Assembly (NCBI RefSeq): GCF_019972155.1
Contig: NZ_BOVL01000005.1
Coordinates: forward strand, 62,001 to 126,000
Direction of reading: 5' to 3'
DNA from: Bradyrhizobium sp. RD5-C2
GTDB lineage: Bacteria > Pseudomonadota > Alphaproteobacteria > Rhizobiales > Xanthobacteraceae
Length of the DNA stretch: 64,000 nt
This document shows, in pieces, positions 8,268 to 17,177 of the stretch. The notes below the pieces were generated by a model. The model ran no database searches. It had not been told where the DNA came from and saw only the letters and a program-made list of their open reading frames with translations. The position numbers and the translations under genes are program-made. Every line of letters starts with the position of its first letter. Positions within the stretch are counted from its first letter, which is position 1.

Positions 8268-9515
8268 TCAGGGCGCCCTGGTCCGCACCTTGGTGGCGAT
8301 CAGCAATGCGGCGAGCAACAAGGGAATTGCGCCGGCCACGAACACGGCCGCAGCCCCCATCAAATCGAGCACCAGCCCGCCGCCCGCCGCGCCCATGGTG
8401 ATGCCGAGGAAGATCGAGGCCACCGTGAGGCCAGTGCCGCTTTCGGTCTCATCGGGCACCATGCGGGTGATCCACGTCGTCGTCGCCACCGGTACGCCGC
8501 TGAAGGCGAACCCCCAGAGTGCGACCAGCGCCAGCGCGGGAATGACGTCCTTGCCGTAGACCGAGAGCAGCAGACCGAGCACGCTGATCGCCAGCGGCAT
8601 CGCGATCAGCGTGAGCTTGAGATTGCGCTCGGCCATCAGCCCGCTGGCGAAGGAGCCGACATAATTGGCAACGCCGAAGGCAAGCAACGTCGCCGCGACG
8701 CCGGCGGCGCCGAGCCCGGTCACGCTTTCGAGGAAGGGGCGGATATAGCCGAAATAGCCGAAGTGTCCGGTGAACACCAACGTCGCCGCGAAGATGCCGG
8801 CGCCGATTCCCGGCCGTGTCAGGATGTCGATCAGGGTGCCGAGCCCGGCTTCTCCCTTCGGGGCCAGACGTGGCAGAGCCAGCGTCTGGACGACAAACAC
8901 CGCCGCGCCCAATGCCGTGGCGAGCAGGAACACGATGCGCCAGCTCGCCACCTCGCCGAGATAGCTGCCGAGCGGAACGGCGATGATCATCGCGGCGGGA
9001 ATGCCGCTCATCACGATCGACAACGCCCGTGCAACCAGCGACGGCGGCACCAGCCGGATCGTCGTCGCCGCCGCCATCGCCCAAAAGCCGCCAATGGCGA
9101 GACCGAGCACTATCCGCGCGGCGAGGAGGAACGTGATGTCCGGCGCCAGCGCCACCAGCAGGTTGGAGATGACCAGCAGAATCGAAAAGCTCAGCAGCAC
9201 CGGCTTTCGGTTGAAGCTGCGCGTCAGTCTCGGCGTGAACAACGCTCCGACCAGTCCGGCCAATGAGGTCGCCGTCACCGCCTGACCGGCGAGGCCCGGA
9301 CTGACACCGAGGTCCCTCGCCATCGGCGTCAACAGGCCGGACGGCAGGAACTCCGCGGTCAGAAGTGCGGTCACGCCCAGCATCATGGCGACGACGGCGC
9401 CCCAGGAGGGCCTTTCCGATGAGGCCGGCTCGTCACCAGTCTTGAGAGCGACGTCGCCCGGCATCAGCGCAACGACATCGGCGTGCGCCAGAGCGGGGTC
9501 CACTTCTTGATCCAT
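8268..9515 (-). CDS. MFS transporter, DHA1/NepI-AraJ type
   Basis: The 415-residue protein has about 12 hydrophobic helices after a 30-residue cytoplasmic start. The sequence around residue 75 (ARDLGVSPGLAGQAVTATSL, then FTPRLTRSFNRK) matches the loop 2-3 region of DHA1 sugar-efflux or nucleoside exporters such as AraJ and NepI. It probably exports a small molecule in antiport with protons. It is divergent from an AraC-family gene starting 81 bp away, which is its probable regulator. The start is the ATG of MDQEVDP at 9515; the sequence beyond it does not look coding. Confidence 0.85.
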   Translation of the reverse strand: MDQEVDPALAHADVVALMPGDVALKTGDEPASSERPSWGAVVAMMLGVTALLTAEFLPSGLLTPMARDLGVSPGLAGQAVTATSLAGLVGALFTPRLTRSFNRKPVLLSFSILLVISNLLVALAPDITFLLAARIVLGLAIGGFWAMAAATTIRLVPPSLVARALSIVMSGIPAAMIIAVPLGSYLGEVASWRIVFLLATALGAAVFVVQTLALPRLAPKGEAGLGTLIDILTRPGIGAGIFAATLVFTGHFGYFGYIRPFLESVTGLGAAGVAATLLAFGVANYVGSFASGLMAERNLKLTLIAMPLAISVLGLLLSVYGKDVIPALALVALWGFAFSGVPVATTTWITRMVPDETESGTGLTVASIFLGITMGAAGGGLVLDLMGAAAVFVAGAIPLLLAALLIATKVRTRAP

Positions 9516-9595
9516 TGACCGAAACTTCCATCTTATGTTGCAGCGCCGCAGACATAGGCTGGAGGTTCTGGACAATCTATGCCATAAACACTCCA
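9516..9595. promoter_or_regulatory. divergent promoter region of MFS and araC-type genes
   Basis: Eighty bases separate the two start codons, so both promoters and any operator for the AraC-type protein must lie here or inside the genes. I could not identify a clear dyad or a good -35/-10 pair. Confidence 0.4.
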
Positions 9596-10597
9596 ATGTT
9601 TGATCGTTCGTCCAGATTGCCCGCCGCCGACACGACCGATGCCGCCGTCGATCTGGTGAGCGAATTGTTGCTCGGGATGCGGCTCGAGGGCGTTCACTAC
9701 CGTCGGGTCGAGACGCGCGCGCCGTTCGGGTTTCGCTTCGAGACGCCGTACGGACGCGCGCAATTCCACTTCGTTGCGCATGGCACGGCGCTGCTGCGCT
9801 ACGCCGATGCGACGCTGCTTCCGCTCGGGTGCGGCGACGCGATTTTCCTGCCGCGCGGCGGTGCGCATGATCTCGTCTCGGCCCCGGATGAGCCGAGCTG
9901 CGACGTCGAGCGTTTCGAGACCGAGACGCTCTGCGGCAATGTCGATGTGACATCGGCCTGCCCTGAAGGATGCCCGCAGGACGAGTCGGTTCTGGTCTTC
10001 AGCGCTTGCATGAATTTCGATCTCGGCGGCATGCGCCCGCTCATCGCCCTGATGCCGGAGGTGATGCGGGCCGACACCTTGCTTGCGCGCCAGCCGGAAA
10101 TCGAACCGATGCTGAAGGCGATGGAGCGGGAGACCTGCACGCCGCGGGCCGGCTCGGTCGGCGTGATGGCGCGGCTCGCCGATGTTCTCGCCGCGTCGAT
10201 CGTGCGCGGCTGGGTCGAATGCGGCGGCGACAACGCCATGGGCTGGTTCGAGGCGTTGCGCGATCCGCGTCTCGGCCGCGCGCTCGGCGCGCTGCATCGC
10301 GCTCCCGGCCGCAACTGGACGGTTGCTGAACTGGCGGCGGAGGCGGGTTGCTCGCGCTCGCTGTTCGCCGAGCGTTTCCAGTCGATGACCGGGCAATCGC
10401 CGCTGCGCTATCTAGCCGAGCTGCGCATGCGGCTCGCGACACAGTGGATCGAGCATGAGCGCCAGCCGATCGATGTGATCGCGCAACGGCTGGGCTACGC
10501 GTCGCAAGCGGCGTTCAGTCGCGCGTTCAAGCGTATCACCGGGCAATCGCCGGGGATGGTGCGGCACGGAGCTGGAAGCCAACGCGCGGCGGAATAG
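9596..10597 (+). CDS. AraC family transcriptional regulator with cupin sensor
   Basis: The 333-residue protein has an N-terminal cupin domain of the AraC-binding Cupin_6 type (residues about 15-190; PLGCGDAIFLPRGGAHDL is the cupin strand). A C-terminal pair of helix-turn-helix motifs (residues 220-320) shows WTVAELAAEAGCSRSLFAERF and the family signature RLGYASQAAFSRAFKRITG. In this subfamily the regulator usually controls a divergent MFS or oxidoreductase gene, which fits the adjacent exporter. An in-frame TTG at 9515 would add 27 residues but overlaps the divergent gene, so the ATG is preferred although it lacks a clear RBS. Confidence 0.88.
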   Translation: MFDRSSRLPAADTTDAAVDLVSELLLGMRLEGVHYRRVETRAPFGFRFETPYGRAQFHFVAHGTALLRYADATLLPLGCGDAIFLPRGGAHDLVSAPDEPSCDVERFETETLCGNVDVTSACPEGCPQDESVLVFSACMNFDLGGMRPLIALMPEVMRADTLLARQPEIEPMLKAMERETCTPRAGSVGVMARLADVLAASIVRGWVECGGDNAMGWFEALRDPRLGRALGALHRAPGRNWTVAELAAEAGCSRSLFAERFQSMTGQSPLRYLAELRMRLATQWIEHERQPIDVIAQRLGYASQAAFSRAFKRITGQSPGMVRHGAGSQRAAE

Positions 10598-10627
10598 GTA
10601 TCAACCGCACCGGCTTTTGACACCGCC

Positions 10628-10730
10628 GTCATGCCCCGCTTCAAGCGGGGCATCCAGTACGCCGCGGCCTCTCGGCTCAATGGCTGATGTCTCTGGAATA
10701 CTGGATCGCCCGGTCGAGCCGGGCGATGAC
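10628..10730. repeat. family A palindromic repeat, copy 4
   Basis: The 103-bp copy begins GTCATGCCCC. Its first hairpin has become TGCCCCGCTTCAAGCGGGGCA, while the second remains CGCCCGGTCGAGCCGGGCG. It sits between the convergent araC-type and cysNC genes and may separate their transcripts. Confidence 0.85.
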
Positions 10731-10742
10731 ACTGAGCGGAAA

Positions 10743-12662
10743 CTAGATATTCGCCGCGAGATCGGTCAGCTCGTCGAACAGGATGCCGGTCGTGGCCAGC
10801 ATCCGCTCGATCTCGTCGGTGGCATCGCTGACCGAGCGGCTCGAGGTGTCGATGGTCAATTCATTGCCGGTCGGCGGCTGGTAGTTATTGGTGATGCCGG
10901 TAAAGGACGGCAATCCGCCGGAGCGCGCCTTGGCGTAGTGGCCCTTGGGGTCGCGGGTCTCGCAGACCTCGGCGGGCGTGGCGACATAGATTTCGCGGAA
11001 CGCGCTGTCGGCGATGCGGCGAGCGGCCGCGCGGTCGGCGGTCGACGGCGAGACCGCTGCGACGATGGCGATATGGCCGTTGCGCGCCAGATGGGTCGCG
11101 ACCTCGGCGAGGCGGCGGATGTTTTCAGCGCGATCTTGCGGCGAGAAGCCGAGGTCGCTGTTCAGCCCGGCGCGGAAGGTATCGCCATCGAGCAGGATCG
11201 GCGAGCCGCCATTGCCGAACAGCCGCCGTTCCAGCGCCCGCGCCAAGGTCGACTTGCCCGAACCGGGCAGGCCGGTCAGCCAGATCACCGCGCCATTGTG
11301 ATGGTAGCGCGCCGAGCGCTCGTCCGGCCGCAGCGCGGATTCCACCGGCACGATGTCGATCGGCACCGCGGGCCGGCCGGCGTCGACCGACAGAACGAGG
11401 CCGCCGCCGGCGATGCGTCCGTTGACCTCGATCACGAGGCGGCCGGTGCGCGGATTGTCGGTATAGGGATCGGTCGCAACCGGCTGCGCCAGCGAGATGT
11501 CGATCTCGCCGACATGGTTGCGCGCGATCGCGGTGTTCTCTTCGTTGGACAGCGCGCCGGGATCGATCGCCTTTTCGATCGCCACCACGGTGGCGCGGCT
11601 TTCCCTGGTGCCGAGCCGGATCAGGATCTGCTCGCCCTTGGTCAGCGGCTTGTCGTGCAGCCAGAAGATCCGGGCACGGATGCGGCGGGTGTCGCGCGGG
11701 CTCTGCCCGCTATGTCCGATGACGTCGCCGCGCTCGAGGAACAACTCGCGGTCGAGCGTGATTCCGACCGAGCGCCCGGCGCCCTGCGGGCCGTGCACCG
11801 GCGTCACCGGCCAGCTCTCGACCGTCTTGATCTTCGCGATCTTGCCCGTCGGCATGATGACGATCTCGTCGCCGGCCTTGAGGCTGCCGGACTCGATGCG
11901 GCCTGCAACGATGCGGCGGTCGTCGAATTTGTAGATCGCCTGCACCGGCAGCCGCAGCGGCAGCTCCGCCAGCGGCGGTGCCGGCTCGAGCGCATCGAGC
12001 GCCTCGACCACGGTCGGTCCCTTGTACCATCCGATCCGCGGCGTGTGTTCGGCGACGCCGTCGCCGTCGCGCGCGGAGATCGGGACCACCGCGGTCGGCG
12101 TCACGCCGAGGCCGATCAGATGTGCGGAAATCTCGTCGCTGATCTCCTTGAACCGATCGGCACTGAAATCGACCCGGTCCATCTTGTTGACGACGACCGC
12201 GACCTGCTTCACGCCGAGCAGATGCAGGAGATAGCCGTGTCGTCGCGTTTGCGAGCGGACGCCTTCGAGCGCGTCGATGATCAACACCGCGCCGTCGGCC
12301 TGCGATGCGCCGGTGATCATGTTGCGCAGAAACTCTGCGTGGCCGGGCGCGTCGATCAGCACGACATCGCGCGAGCGGGTGCGGAAGCGGATCTGGGTGG
12401 TGTCGATGGTGATGCCCTGGTCGCGCTCGGTCTGCAGCGCGTCGAGCAGGAACGACCATTCGAACGGCATGCCGCGCCGTGCGCTGACCGCCTTCAGCAT
12501 CTCCAGCTTGCCGTCCGGCAGGCTGCCGGTCTCATGCAGCAGGCGGCCCACCAAAGTGGACTTGCCGTGGTCGACATGGCCGACGATCACGATACGCACC
12601 TGGGGACGTGTGGTGCCGTTGGGGGTCGCCGAGATCGAGGCGGTGGGAAGGATCATGTTCAT
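10743..12662 (-). CDS. cysN: bifunctional sulfate adenylyltransferase large subunit / APS kinase
   Basis: This is a CysN-CysC (NodQ-type) fusion of 639 residues. The N-terminal GTPase half carries GHVDHGKS (G1, about residue 28), DAPGH (G3) and NKMD (G4), followed by beta-barrel domains to about residue 450. The C-terminal half is APS kinase with the P-loop GLPGSGKST near residue 464 and the late GLPSFTGI region. With CysD it forms APS from sulfate and ATP driven by GTP; the kinase half makes PAPS. G1 and G3 differ slightly from the usual CysN forms (DDGKS, DTPGH). The ATG at 12662 is preferred over a GTG four codons upstream. It lies 24 bp after cysD. Confidence 0.93.
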   Translation of the reverse strand: MNMILPTASISATPNGTTRPQVRIVIVGHVDHGKSTLVGRLLHETGSLPDGKLEMLKAVSARRGMPFEWSFLLDALQTERDQGITIDTTQIRFRTRSRDVVLIDAPGHAEFLRNMITGASQADGAVLIIDALEGVRSQTRRHGYLLHLLGVKQVAVVVNKMDRVDFSADRFKEISDEISAHLIGLGVTPTAVVPISARDGDGVAEHTPRIGWYKGPTVVEALDALEPAPPLAELPLRLPVQAIYKFDDRRIVAGRIESGSLKAGDEIVIMPTGKIAKIKTVESWPVTPVHGPQGAGRSVGITLDRELFLERGDVIGHSGQSPRDTRRIRARIFWLHDKPLTKGEQILIRLGTRESRATVVAIEKAIDPGALSNEENTAIARNHVGEIDISLAQPVATDPYTDNPRTGRLVIEVNGRIAGGGLVLSVDAGRPAVPIDIVPVESALRPDERSARYHHNGAVIWLTGLPGSGKSTLARALERRLFGNGGSPILLDGDTFRAGLNSDLGFSPQDRAENIRRLAEVATHLARNGHIAIVAAVSPSTADRAAARRIADSAFREIYVATPAEVCETRDPKGHYAKARSGGLPSFTGITNNYQPPTGNELTIDTSSRSVSDATDEIERMLATTGILFDELTDLAANI

Positions 12663-12686
12663 CAGAGCACTCACGCCAAACTGGGA

Positions 12687-13586
12687 TCAGAGATAGCCGG
12701 CGACACGCAGTCGCTCGAACGCATCCTCGGTTTCGTGATCGAGTGCGCGGCCGGCGCGCTCCGGGACCTTGGTGTTCTCGAGCTCATCCAGGATTTCATC
12801 GATGCTGGATGCGGTCGAAGCCACCGGATTGGTGATGTCCTGATCCCCCAGCGAGCGATAGCGCTTGCCGTCCTTGGCGAGATAGAGCGGGATGATCGGA
12901 ATGCCTTCGCGCTTGGTGTAGGCCCAGATGTCGGCTTCGGTCCAATGCAGGATCGGATGGATGCGCAGATGCGCGCCTTGCGGCGGCGAGGCGTTGAAGT
13001 GGTCCCAGAATTCCGGCGGCTGGTCGCGCACGTCCCATTCGCCTTCGAGGCCGCGCGGCGAGAACACGCGCTCCTTGGCGCGCGTTGCCTCTTCGTCGCG
13101 GCGGATGCCGGCGATCAGTCCGTCAAAGCCGTACTTGTTGAGCGCCCATTTGAGCCCCTCCGTCTTGCGGGCGGCCGAACGCGCAGCCGGCGGTAGAGTG
13201 GGGTCGACGGCGTCGATCGGCGGGCAGGGCTCGACGCGCAGGTCGAGATCCCATTCCTTGCCGAAGCGATCGCGGAACGCATACATCTCCGGAAACTTCT
13301 TGCCGGTGTCGACATGCAGCGCCGGGAACGGGACGCGACCGAAGAACGCCTTGCGCGCCAGCCAGATCATCACGTTGGAGTCTTTGCCGAGCGACCACAG
13401 CAGCGCGAGCTTCTTCAGCCGGGCGAACGCCTCGCGCAAAATATAGATGCTCTGGGCCTCCAGCTCATCGAGATGATCCATGGTCGGGGGGGCCTGATTG
13501 GCAGGAATCCCCGGCACGGAAGATGCATTGCTGAGTGCTGCGGACCGTGTTCCGGCAGCGGCAGATTCGTTGTCGAGAAGATGCAT
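12687..13586 (-). CDS. cysD: sulfate adenylyltransferase subunit 2
   Basis: The 299-residue ATP sulfurylase small subunit belongs to the PP-loop (adenine nucleotide alpha hydrolase) superfamily. The PP motif is LLWSLGKDSNVM, matching the YSIGKDSSVM region of E. coli CysD. HVDTGKKFPEMYAFRDRF, GIRRDEEATRAKERVFSPR and the C-terminal DHETEDAFERLRVAGYL are also family hallmarks. About 35 residues precede the point where E. coli CysD begins; the start at MHLLDNES is chosen for its AAGGCCAAG leader, but MDHLDELEAQS at 13481 is possible. It is the first gene of cysD-cysNC, divergent from cysG. Confidence 0.94.
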   Translation of the reverse strand: MHLLDNESAAAGTRSAALSNASSVPGIPANQAPPTMDHLDELEAQSIYILREAFARLKKLALLWSLGKDSNVMIWLARKAFFGRVPFPALHVDTGKKFPEMYAFRDRFGKEWDLDLRVEPCPPIDAVDPTLPPAARSAARKTEGLKWALNKYGFDGLIAGIRRDEEATRAKERVFSPRGLEGEWDVRDQPPEFWDHFNASPPQGAHLRIHPILHWTEADIWAYTKREGIPIIPLYLAKDGKRYRSLGDQDITNPVASTASSIDEILDELENTKVPERAGRALDHETEDAFERLRVAGYL

Positions 13587-13635
13587 CTCTTGGCCTTGGC
13601 CTGTGGAGTTGAAAATTCTAAAGTTGCGCTGCAAT

Positions 13636-13656
13636 AGAGAAGAAATAATTTTCTCT
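13636..13656. promoter_or_regulatory. AT-rich palindrome between cysD and cysG, candidate operator
   Basis: The 21-bp imperfect palindrome AGAGAA-N9-TTCTCT lies in the 142-bp gap between the divergent cysD and cysG starts, 50 bp from cysD and 72 bp from cysG. The surrounding 80 bp are strikingly AT-rich for this genome. A second short hairpin, CCCCAAGTTGGGG, sits just before cysG. A shared sulfur-responsive regulator is an inference; no regulator gene is adjacent. Confidence 0.5.
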
Positions 13657-13728
13657 TTGCTGGCCTTGATCGAGAGATAAATAGAAAATAATTTCAGTCA
13701 ACCCCCAAGTTGGGGAAGCGAGTGTCTG

Positions 13729-15180
13729 ATGCGATATCTGCCCGTGTTTCTGGATCTGCAAAGCGGCAAGGTGCTGCTCGTTGGAGCGGGCGAGCTCGTG
13801 CGCGCCAAGTTGCGGCTGCTCGCAGCTGCCGGCGCCGCGGTTCGCTGGTACGCGACCGACGGCAATCATGAGCTCGCCGGTATCGCGGCGGAGGACGCCG
13901 CGCGCATCGAGCGCGCCGATGGCGATCCGCTCGCCGCCGATCTCTCCGATGTCATCGCCGTGCTCTGCGCCGGCGCAGGCGACGTCGGTGTTGCGATGTC
14001 GGTGCGCGCCAAGGCGATCGGCCTGCCGGTCAACGTGATGGACGACCTCGTGCACTCCACCTTCATCATGCCTGCGATCGTCGATCGCGGCGATGTCGTG
14101 GTCGCGGTCGGAACCGGCGGCACCTCGCCGGTCGTGGCGCGCCGCATCCGCGAGAAGATCGAGGCGGCGCTGCCGGCGCGGATCGGCGATCTCGCCGGCT
14201 TCATCGGCCGTTTCCGCAAACCGATGCATGCGCGGATTGAAGAGTTTCCGCTGCGCCGCCGCTTCTGGGAGCGCATCGTCGACGGTCCGATCGGCGCACT
14301 GGTGCTGACCGGCCGCAAGGACGAAGCCGAGCAGGCGCTGAATGCGATCGGCGATCCTGCCGCATTCGCCGGCGCCGATACCGAAGGCAAGGCCGTTGGT
14401 CATGTGATGCTGGTCGGCGCCGGTCCCGGCGATCCGGATCTGCTCACCGTGAAGGCGCTGCGCGCGCTGCAGGACGCCGACGTTGTGTTCTATGACGAAT
14501 TGGTGTCACCAGAAATTCTCGATCGCATCCGGCGCGATGCCGCGCGGATTCCGGTCGGCCGCCGCATCGGCAAGCCCGGCATCGGCCAGGACGCGATCAA
14601 CCGCCTGATGATCGAGGCGGCGCAGTCGGGCCAGCGCGCGGTGCGGCTGAAGGGCGGCGATCCCTTCGTGTTCGGCCGCGGCGGCGAGGAAATCGAGGCG
14701 CTGCGCGACGCCGGCGTCGCCTACTCCATTATTCCCGGCATCTCCGCCGGTCTTGGCGCTGCCGCGCAGTTCGAGGTGCCGCTGACCTTCAGGCACGAGG
14801 CGCTGCGCATCACCTTCCTCACCGCGCACAAGGCGCGCGATGCCGAAGTCGTCGACTGGTCGGTGTTGACCGACACCAAGATGACCGTCGTGGTCTATAT
14901 GGGCATGACCGCGGCGCCTTCGATCCGCGAAGGCCTGCTCGCCGCGGGCCGCTCGCCGGAGACGCCGGTCGGCGTGTTCGCACGGGTGACGCGGCCCGAT
15001 GCCAAGGCCGCGGTCGGCACGCTGGCGCGGCTGCCCGAGCTGGTCAAACAGGTCGATGGCGGTCCCGCTGTCCTCATCATCGGCGACGTGGTCGCGCATT
15101 CCGCGCCGTGGAGCCGATCCAACGTCACCCAACTGTTCTCCAACCAGATGTTCTCCGAACTGCTGAAAGCTGCCGAATGA
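13729..15180 (+). CDS. cysG: siroheme synthase
   Basis: The 483-residue trifunctional enzyme makes siroheme from uroporphyrinogen III for the sulfite reductase encoded just downstream. The N-terminal precorrin-2 dehydrogenase/ferrochelatase part (residues 1-210) has a Rossmann start with VGAGELVRAKLRLL and GGTSPVVARRIREKIE. The C-terminal uroporphyrinogen methyltransferase part (220-470) has VGAGPGDPDLLTVKALRAL and VRLKGGDPFVFGRGGEE. The N-terminal glycine motif is GAGELV rather than the usual GGGxVA. Its stop overlaps the next start (ATGA), and GGGGAAG lies upstream of its own ATG. Confidence 0.95.
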   Translation: MRYLPVFLDLQSGKVLLVGAGELVRAKLRLLAAAGAAVRWYATDGNHELAGIAAEDAARIERADGDPLAADLSDVIAVLCAGAGDVGVAMSVRAKAIGLPVNVMDDLVHSTFIMPAIVDRGDVVVAVGTGGTSPVVARRIREKIEAALPARIGDLAGFIGRFRKPMHARIEEFPLRRRFWERIVDGPIGALVLTGRKDEAEQALNAIGDPAAFAGADTEGKAVGHVMLVGAGPGDPDLLTVKALRALQDADVVFYDELVSPEILDRIRRDAARIPVGRRIGKPGIGQDAINRLMIEAAQSGQRAVRLKGGDPFVFGRGGEEIEALRDAGVAYSIIPGISAGLGAAAQFEVPLTFRHEALRITFLTAHKARDAEVVDWSVLTDTKMTVVVYMGMTAAPSIREGLLAAGRSPETPVGVFARVTRPDAKAAVGTLARLPELVKQVDGGPAVLIIGDVVAHSAPWSRSNVTQLFSNQMFSELLKAAE

Positions 15181-15494
15181 CCTCTCCGCTCGAACAGAAG
15201 AAAATCAGGATCACAGGCCCCTCGATGGTGACCGCCAACCGGACCTGGGACGGTGCCGTGGTGTACCGAACCGCCAAGCAAGGCTGGTCCACCGAACTCT
15301 CCGACTCTGCGATCGTGACCACGTCTGACGAGGCCCGCGCGCTGCTGGCCGAAGCCACCGCCGACGACGTCGGCGCGGTCGGCCCCTATATCGCGCCGGT
15401 CGAACTCAAGGACGGCGGCAAGGTCAAGCCGGGCAATCTCCGCGAACATATCCGCGCCAAGGGCGTCACCATCGATCTCCAGGTCCCCGCGTAA
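15177..15494 (+). CDS. DUF2849 protein in the sulfite reduction operon
   Basis: The 105-residue soluble protein belongs to DUF2849, a family found almost always between cysG and cysI in alphaproteobacteria. Visible features are a beta-rich start (ITGPSMVTANRTWDGAVVYR), a helix with TTSDEARALLAEATADD, and GPYIAPVEL near the middle. There are no cysteines, no signal peptide and no membrane segment. The start overlaps the cysG stop by four bases, so translation is probably coupled. A role supporting siroheme delivery or sulfite reductase assembly is inferred from context only. Confidence 0.85.
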   Translation: MTSPLEQKKIRITGPSMVTANRTWDGAVVYRTAKQGWSTELSDSAIVTTSDEARALLAEATADDVGAVGPYIAPVELKDGGKVKPGNLREHIRAKGVTIDLQVPA

Positions 15495-15521
15495 GGCGCG
15501 CCGGCGTAAGGCTCATCGAAC

Positions 15522-17177
15522 ATGTATGCTTATGACGAACTCGACCGCACGCTGATCAACGAGCGTGTTTCGGAATTCCGCGATCAGGTGACGCGCCGCC
15601 TCTCCGGCGAGCTCACCGAGGATGAATTCAAGATCCTGCGTCTGCAGAACGGCGTGTATTTGCAGCTGCACGCCTACATGTTCCGCGTCGCGATCCCGTA
15701 CGGCACGCTGTCGTCGAAGCAGCTGCGCCGGTTCGCCCATGTCGCGCGCCGCTACGACCGCGGCTATGGCCACTTCACCACGCGGCAGAACATCCAGTTC
15801 AACTGGATCAAGCTCGCCGAGCTGCCCGACGCGCTGGCCGATCTCGCCGAGGTCGGCATCCATGCGATGCAGACCTCCGGCAACAACATGCGCAACGTCA
15901 CCTCGGACCAGTGGGCCGGCGTCGCGCCCGGCGAGATCGAGGATCCGCGGATCTGGTCGGAGCTGATCCGCCAGCACACCACGCTGCATCCGGAATTCTC
16001 GTTCCTGCCGCGCAAGTTCAAGATCGCGATCACCGCCGCCGAGCACGATCGCGCCGCGATCAAGATCCACGACATCGGCCTGCGCCTGCACAAGAATGCC
16101 GACGGCGAGACCGGTTTCGAGGTGCTGGTCGGCGGCGGCCTCGGCCGCACCCCGTTCATCGCCAAGACCATCAAGCCGTTCGTCTCCGGCCGCGATATCC
16201 TGAGCTACATCGAGGCGATCCTGCGCGTCTACAACCAGTACGGCCGCCGCGACAACATCTACAAGGCGCGCATCAAGATCCTGGTGCACGAGCTCGGCAT
16301 CGAAAAGTTCGCCAAGGAAGTCGACGAGGAGTGGAAGGCGATGGGCGATGTCGGGCTGACGCTCGATCACACCGCCATCGAGGAGGTCCGTTCGCGCTTC
16401 TCCTATCCGGCCTACGAAAAGCTGCCGCACATGCCGGACGAGCTGAAGCAGGCCGCACATGACAAGCTGTTCGAGCGCTGGCGCAAGAACTCGGTGTCGG
16501 CGCACAAGGTGCAGGGCTATTCGATCGTGACGCTGTCGCTGAAGCCGGTCGGTGGCCCGCCCGGTGATGCCAGCGCCGAGCAGATGGACGCGGTCGCCGA
16601 CCTCGCCGACAAATACTCGTTCGGCGAGATCCGCGTCGGCCATGAGCAGAACCTGGCGCTGCCGCATGTCGCCAAGCGCGATCTTCCGGCGCTGTTCAAG
16701 GCGCTCGACCGGCTCGGCCTTGCGACGCCCAACGTCAATTTGGTGACCGACATCATCGCCTGCCCGGGGCTGGACTACTGCTCGCTGGCCAATGCGCGCT
16801 CGATCCCGATCGCGCAGGAGCTGACGCGGCGTTTCGCCAACCACGACACTGCCGACCTGATCGGCCGGCTGCACATCAACATCTCCGGCTGCATCAATGC
16901 CTGCGGCCATCACCATGTCGGCCACATCGGCATTCTCGGCGTCGAGAAGAACGGTGAGGAGTTCTACCAGATCACGATCGGCGGCCGCGCCGACGAGAAC
17001 GCGCAGTTGGGCACCTTGATCGGCCCGGCCGTTCCCTATGCGGAAGTCGCCGACGTGATCGAAGACATTGTCGAAGCCTATCTCGCGCTGCGCGACCGTC
17101 CCGAGGAATTGTTCGTCGATACGGTGAAGCGTCTGGGCGTCGAGCCTATCAGGGAGCGCGTCTATGCCACTCGTTAA
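15522..17177 (+). CDS. cysI: nitrite/sulfite reductase, siroheme 4Fe-4S hemoprotein
   Basis: The 551-residue enzyme belongs to the ferredoxin-nitrite/sulfite reductase family and carries out six-electron reduction of sulfite to sulfide. Both cluster motifs are present: CPGLDYC and SGCINACGHHHVGHIG, the Cys-X5-Cys and Cys-X3-Cys ligands shared by siroheme and the 4Fe-4S cluster. GHFTTRQNIQFNW near residue 85 and TSGNNMRNVTSD are substrate and siroheme-pocket segments. No cysJ flavoprotein gene is in the operon, so electrons probably come from ferredoxin or via the DUF934 partner; that is inference. It overlaps the next gene by 14 bases. Confidence 0.94.
   Translation: MYAYDELDRTLINERVSEFRDQVTRRLSGELTEDEFKILRLQNGVYLQLHAYMFRVAIPYGTLSSKQLRRFAHVARRYDRGYGHFTTRQNIQFNWIKLAELPDALADLAEVGIHAMQTSGNNMRNVTSDQWAGVAPGEIEDPRIWSELIRQHTTLHPEFSFLPRKFKIAITAAEHDRAAIKIHDIGLRLHKNADGETGFEVLVGGGLGRTPFIAKTIKPFVSGRDILSYIEAILRVYNQYGRRDNIYKARIKILVHELGIEKFAKEVDEEWKAMGDVGLTLDHTAIEEVRSRFSYPAYEKLPHMPDELKQAAHDKLFERWRKNSVSAHKVQGYSIVTLSLKPVGGPPGDASAEQMDAVADLADKYSFGEIRVGHEQNLALPHVAKRDLPALFKALDRLGLATPNVNLVTDIIACPGLDYCSLANARSIPIAQELTRRFANHDTADLIGRLHINISGCINACGHHHVGHIGILGVEKNGEEFYQITIGGRADENAQLGTLIGPAVPYAEVADVIEDIVEAYLALRDRPEELFVDTVKRLGVEPIRERVYATR

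Noticed and set aside
5793..9266. Very long plus-strand open frame (over 1,100 codons)
   Set aside because: It lies antisense to malate synthase and the MFS gene. Its product is His/Arg/Gly-rich low complexity with no domain, a usual artefact of high-GC codon bias opposite real genes.
10617..13196. Plus-strand open frame of about 860 codons
   Set aside because: It is antisense to cysNC and cysD, starts inside a family A repeat, and shows Arg/Asp/Gly-rich sequence without any recognisable motif.
17164..17177. Possible frameshift between cysI and the DUF934 gene
   Set aside because: The 14-base overlap is between two complete family-length proteins with their own motifs, so it is normal translational coupling.
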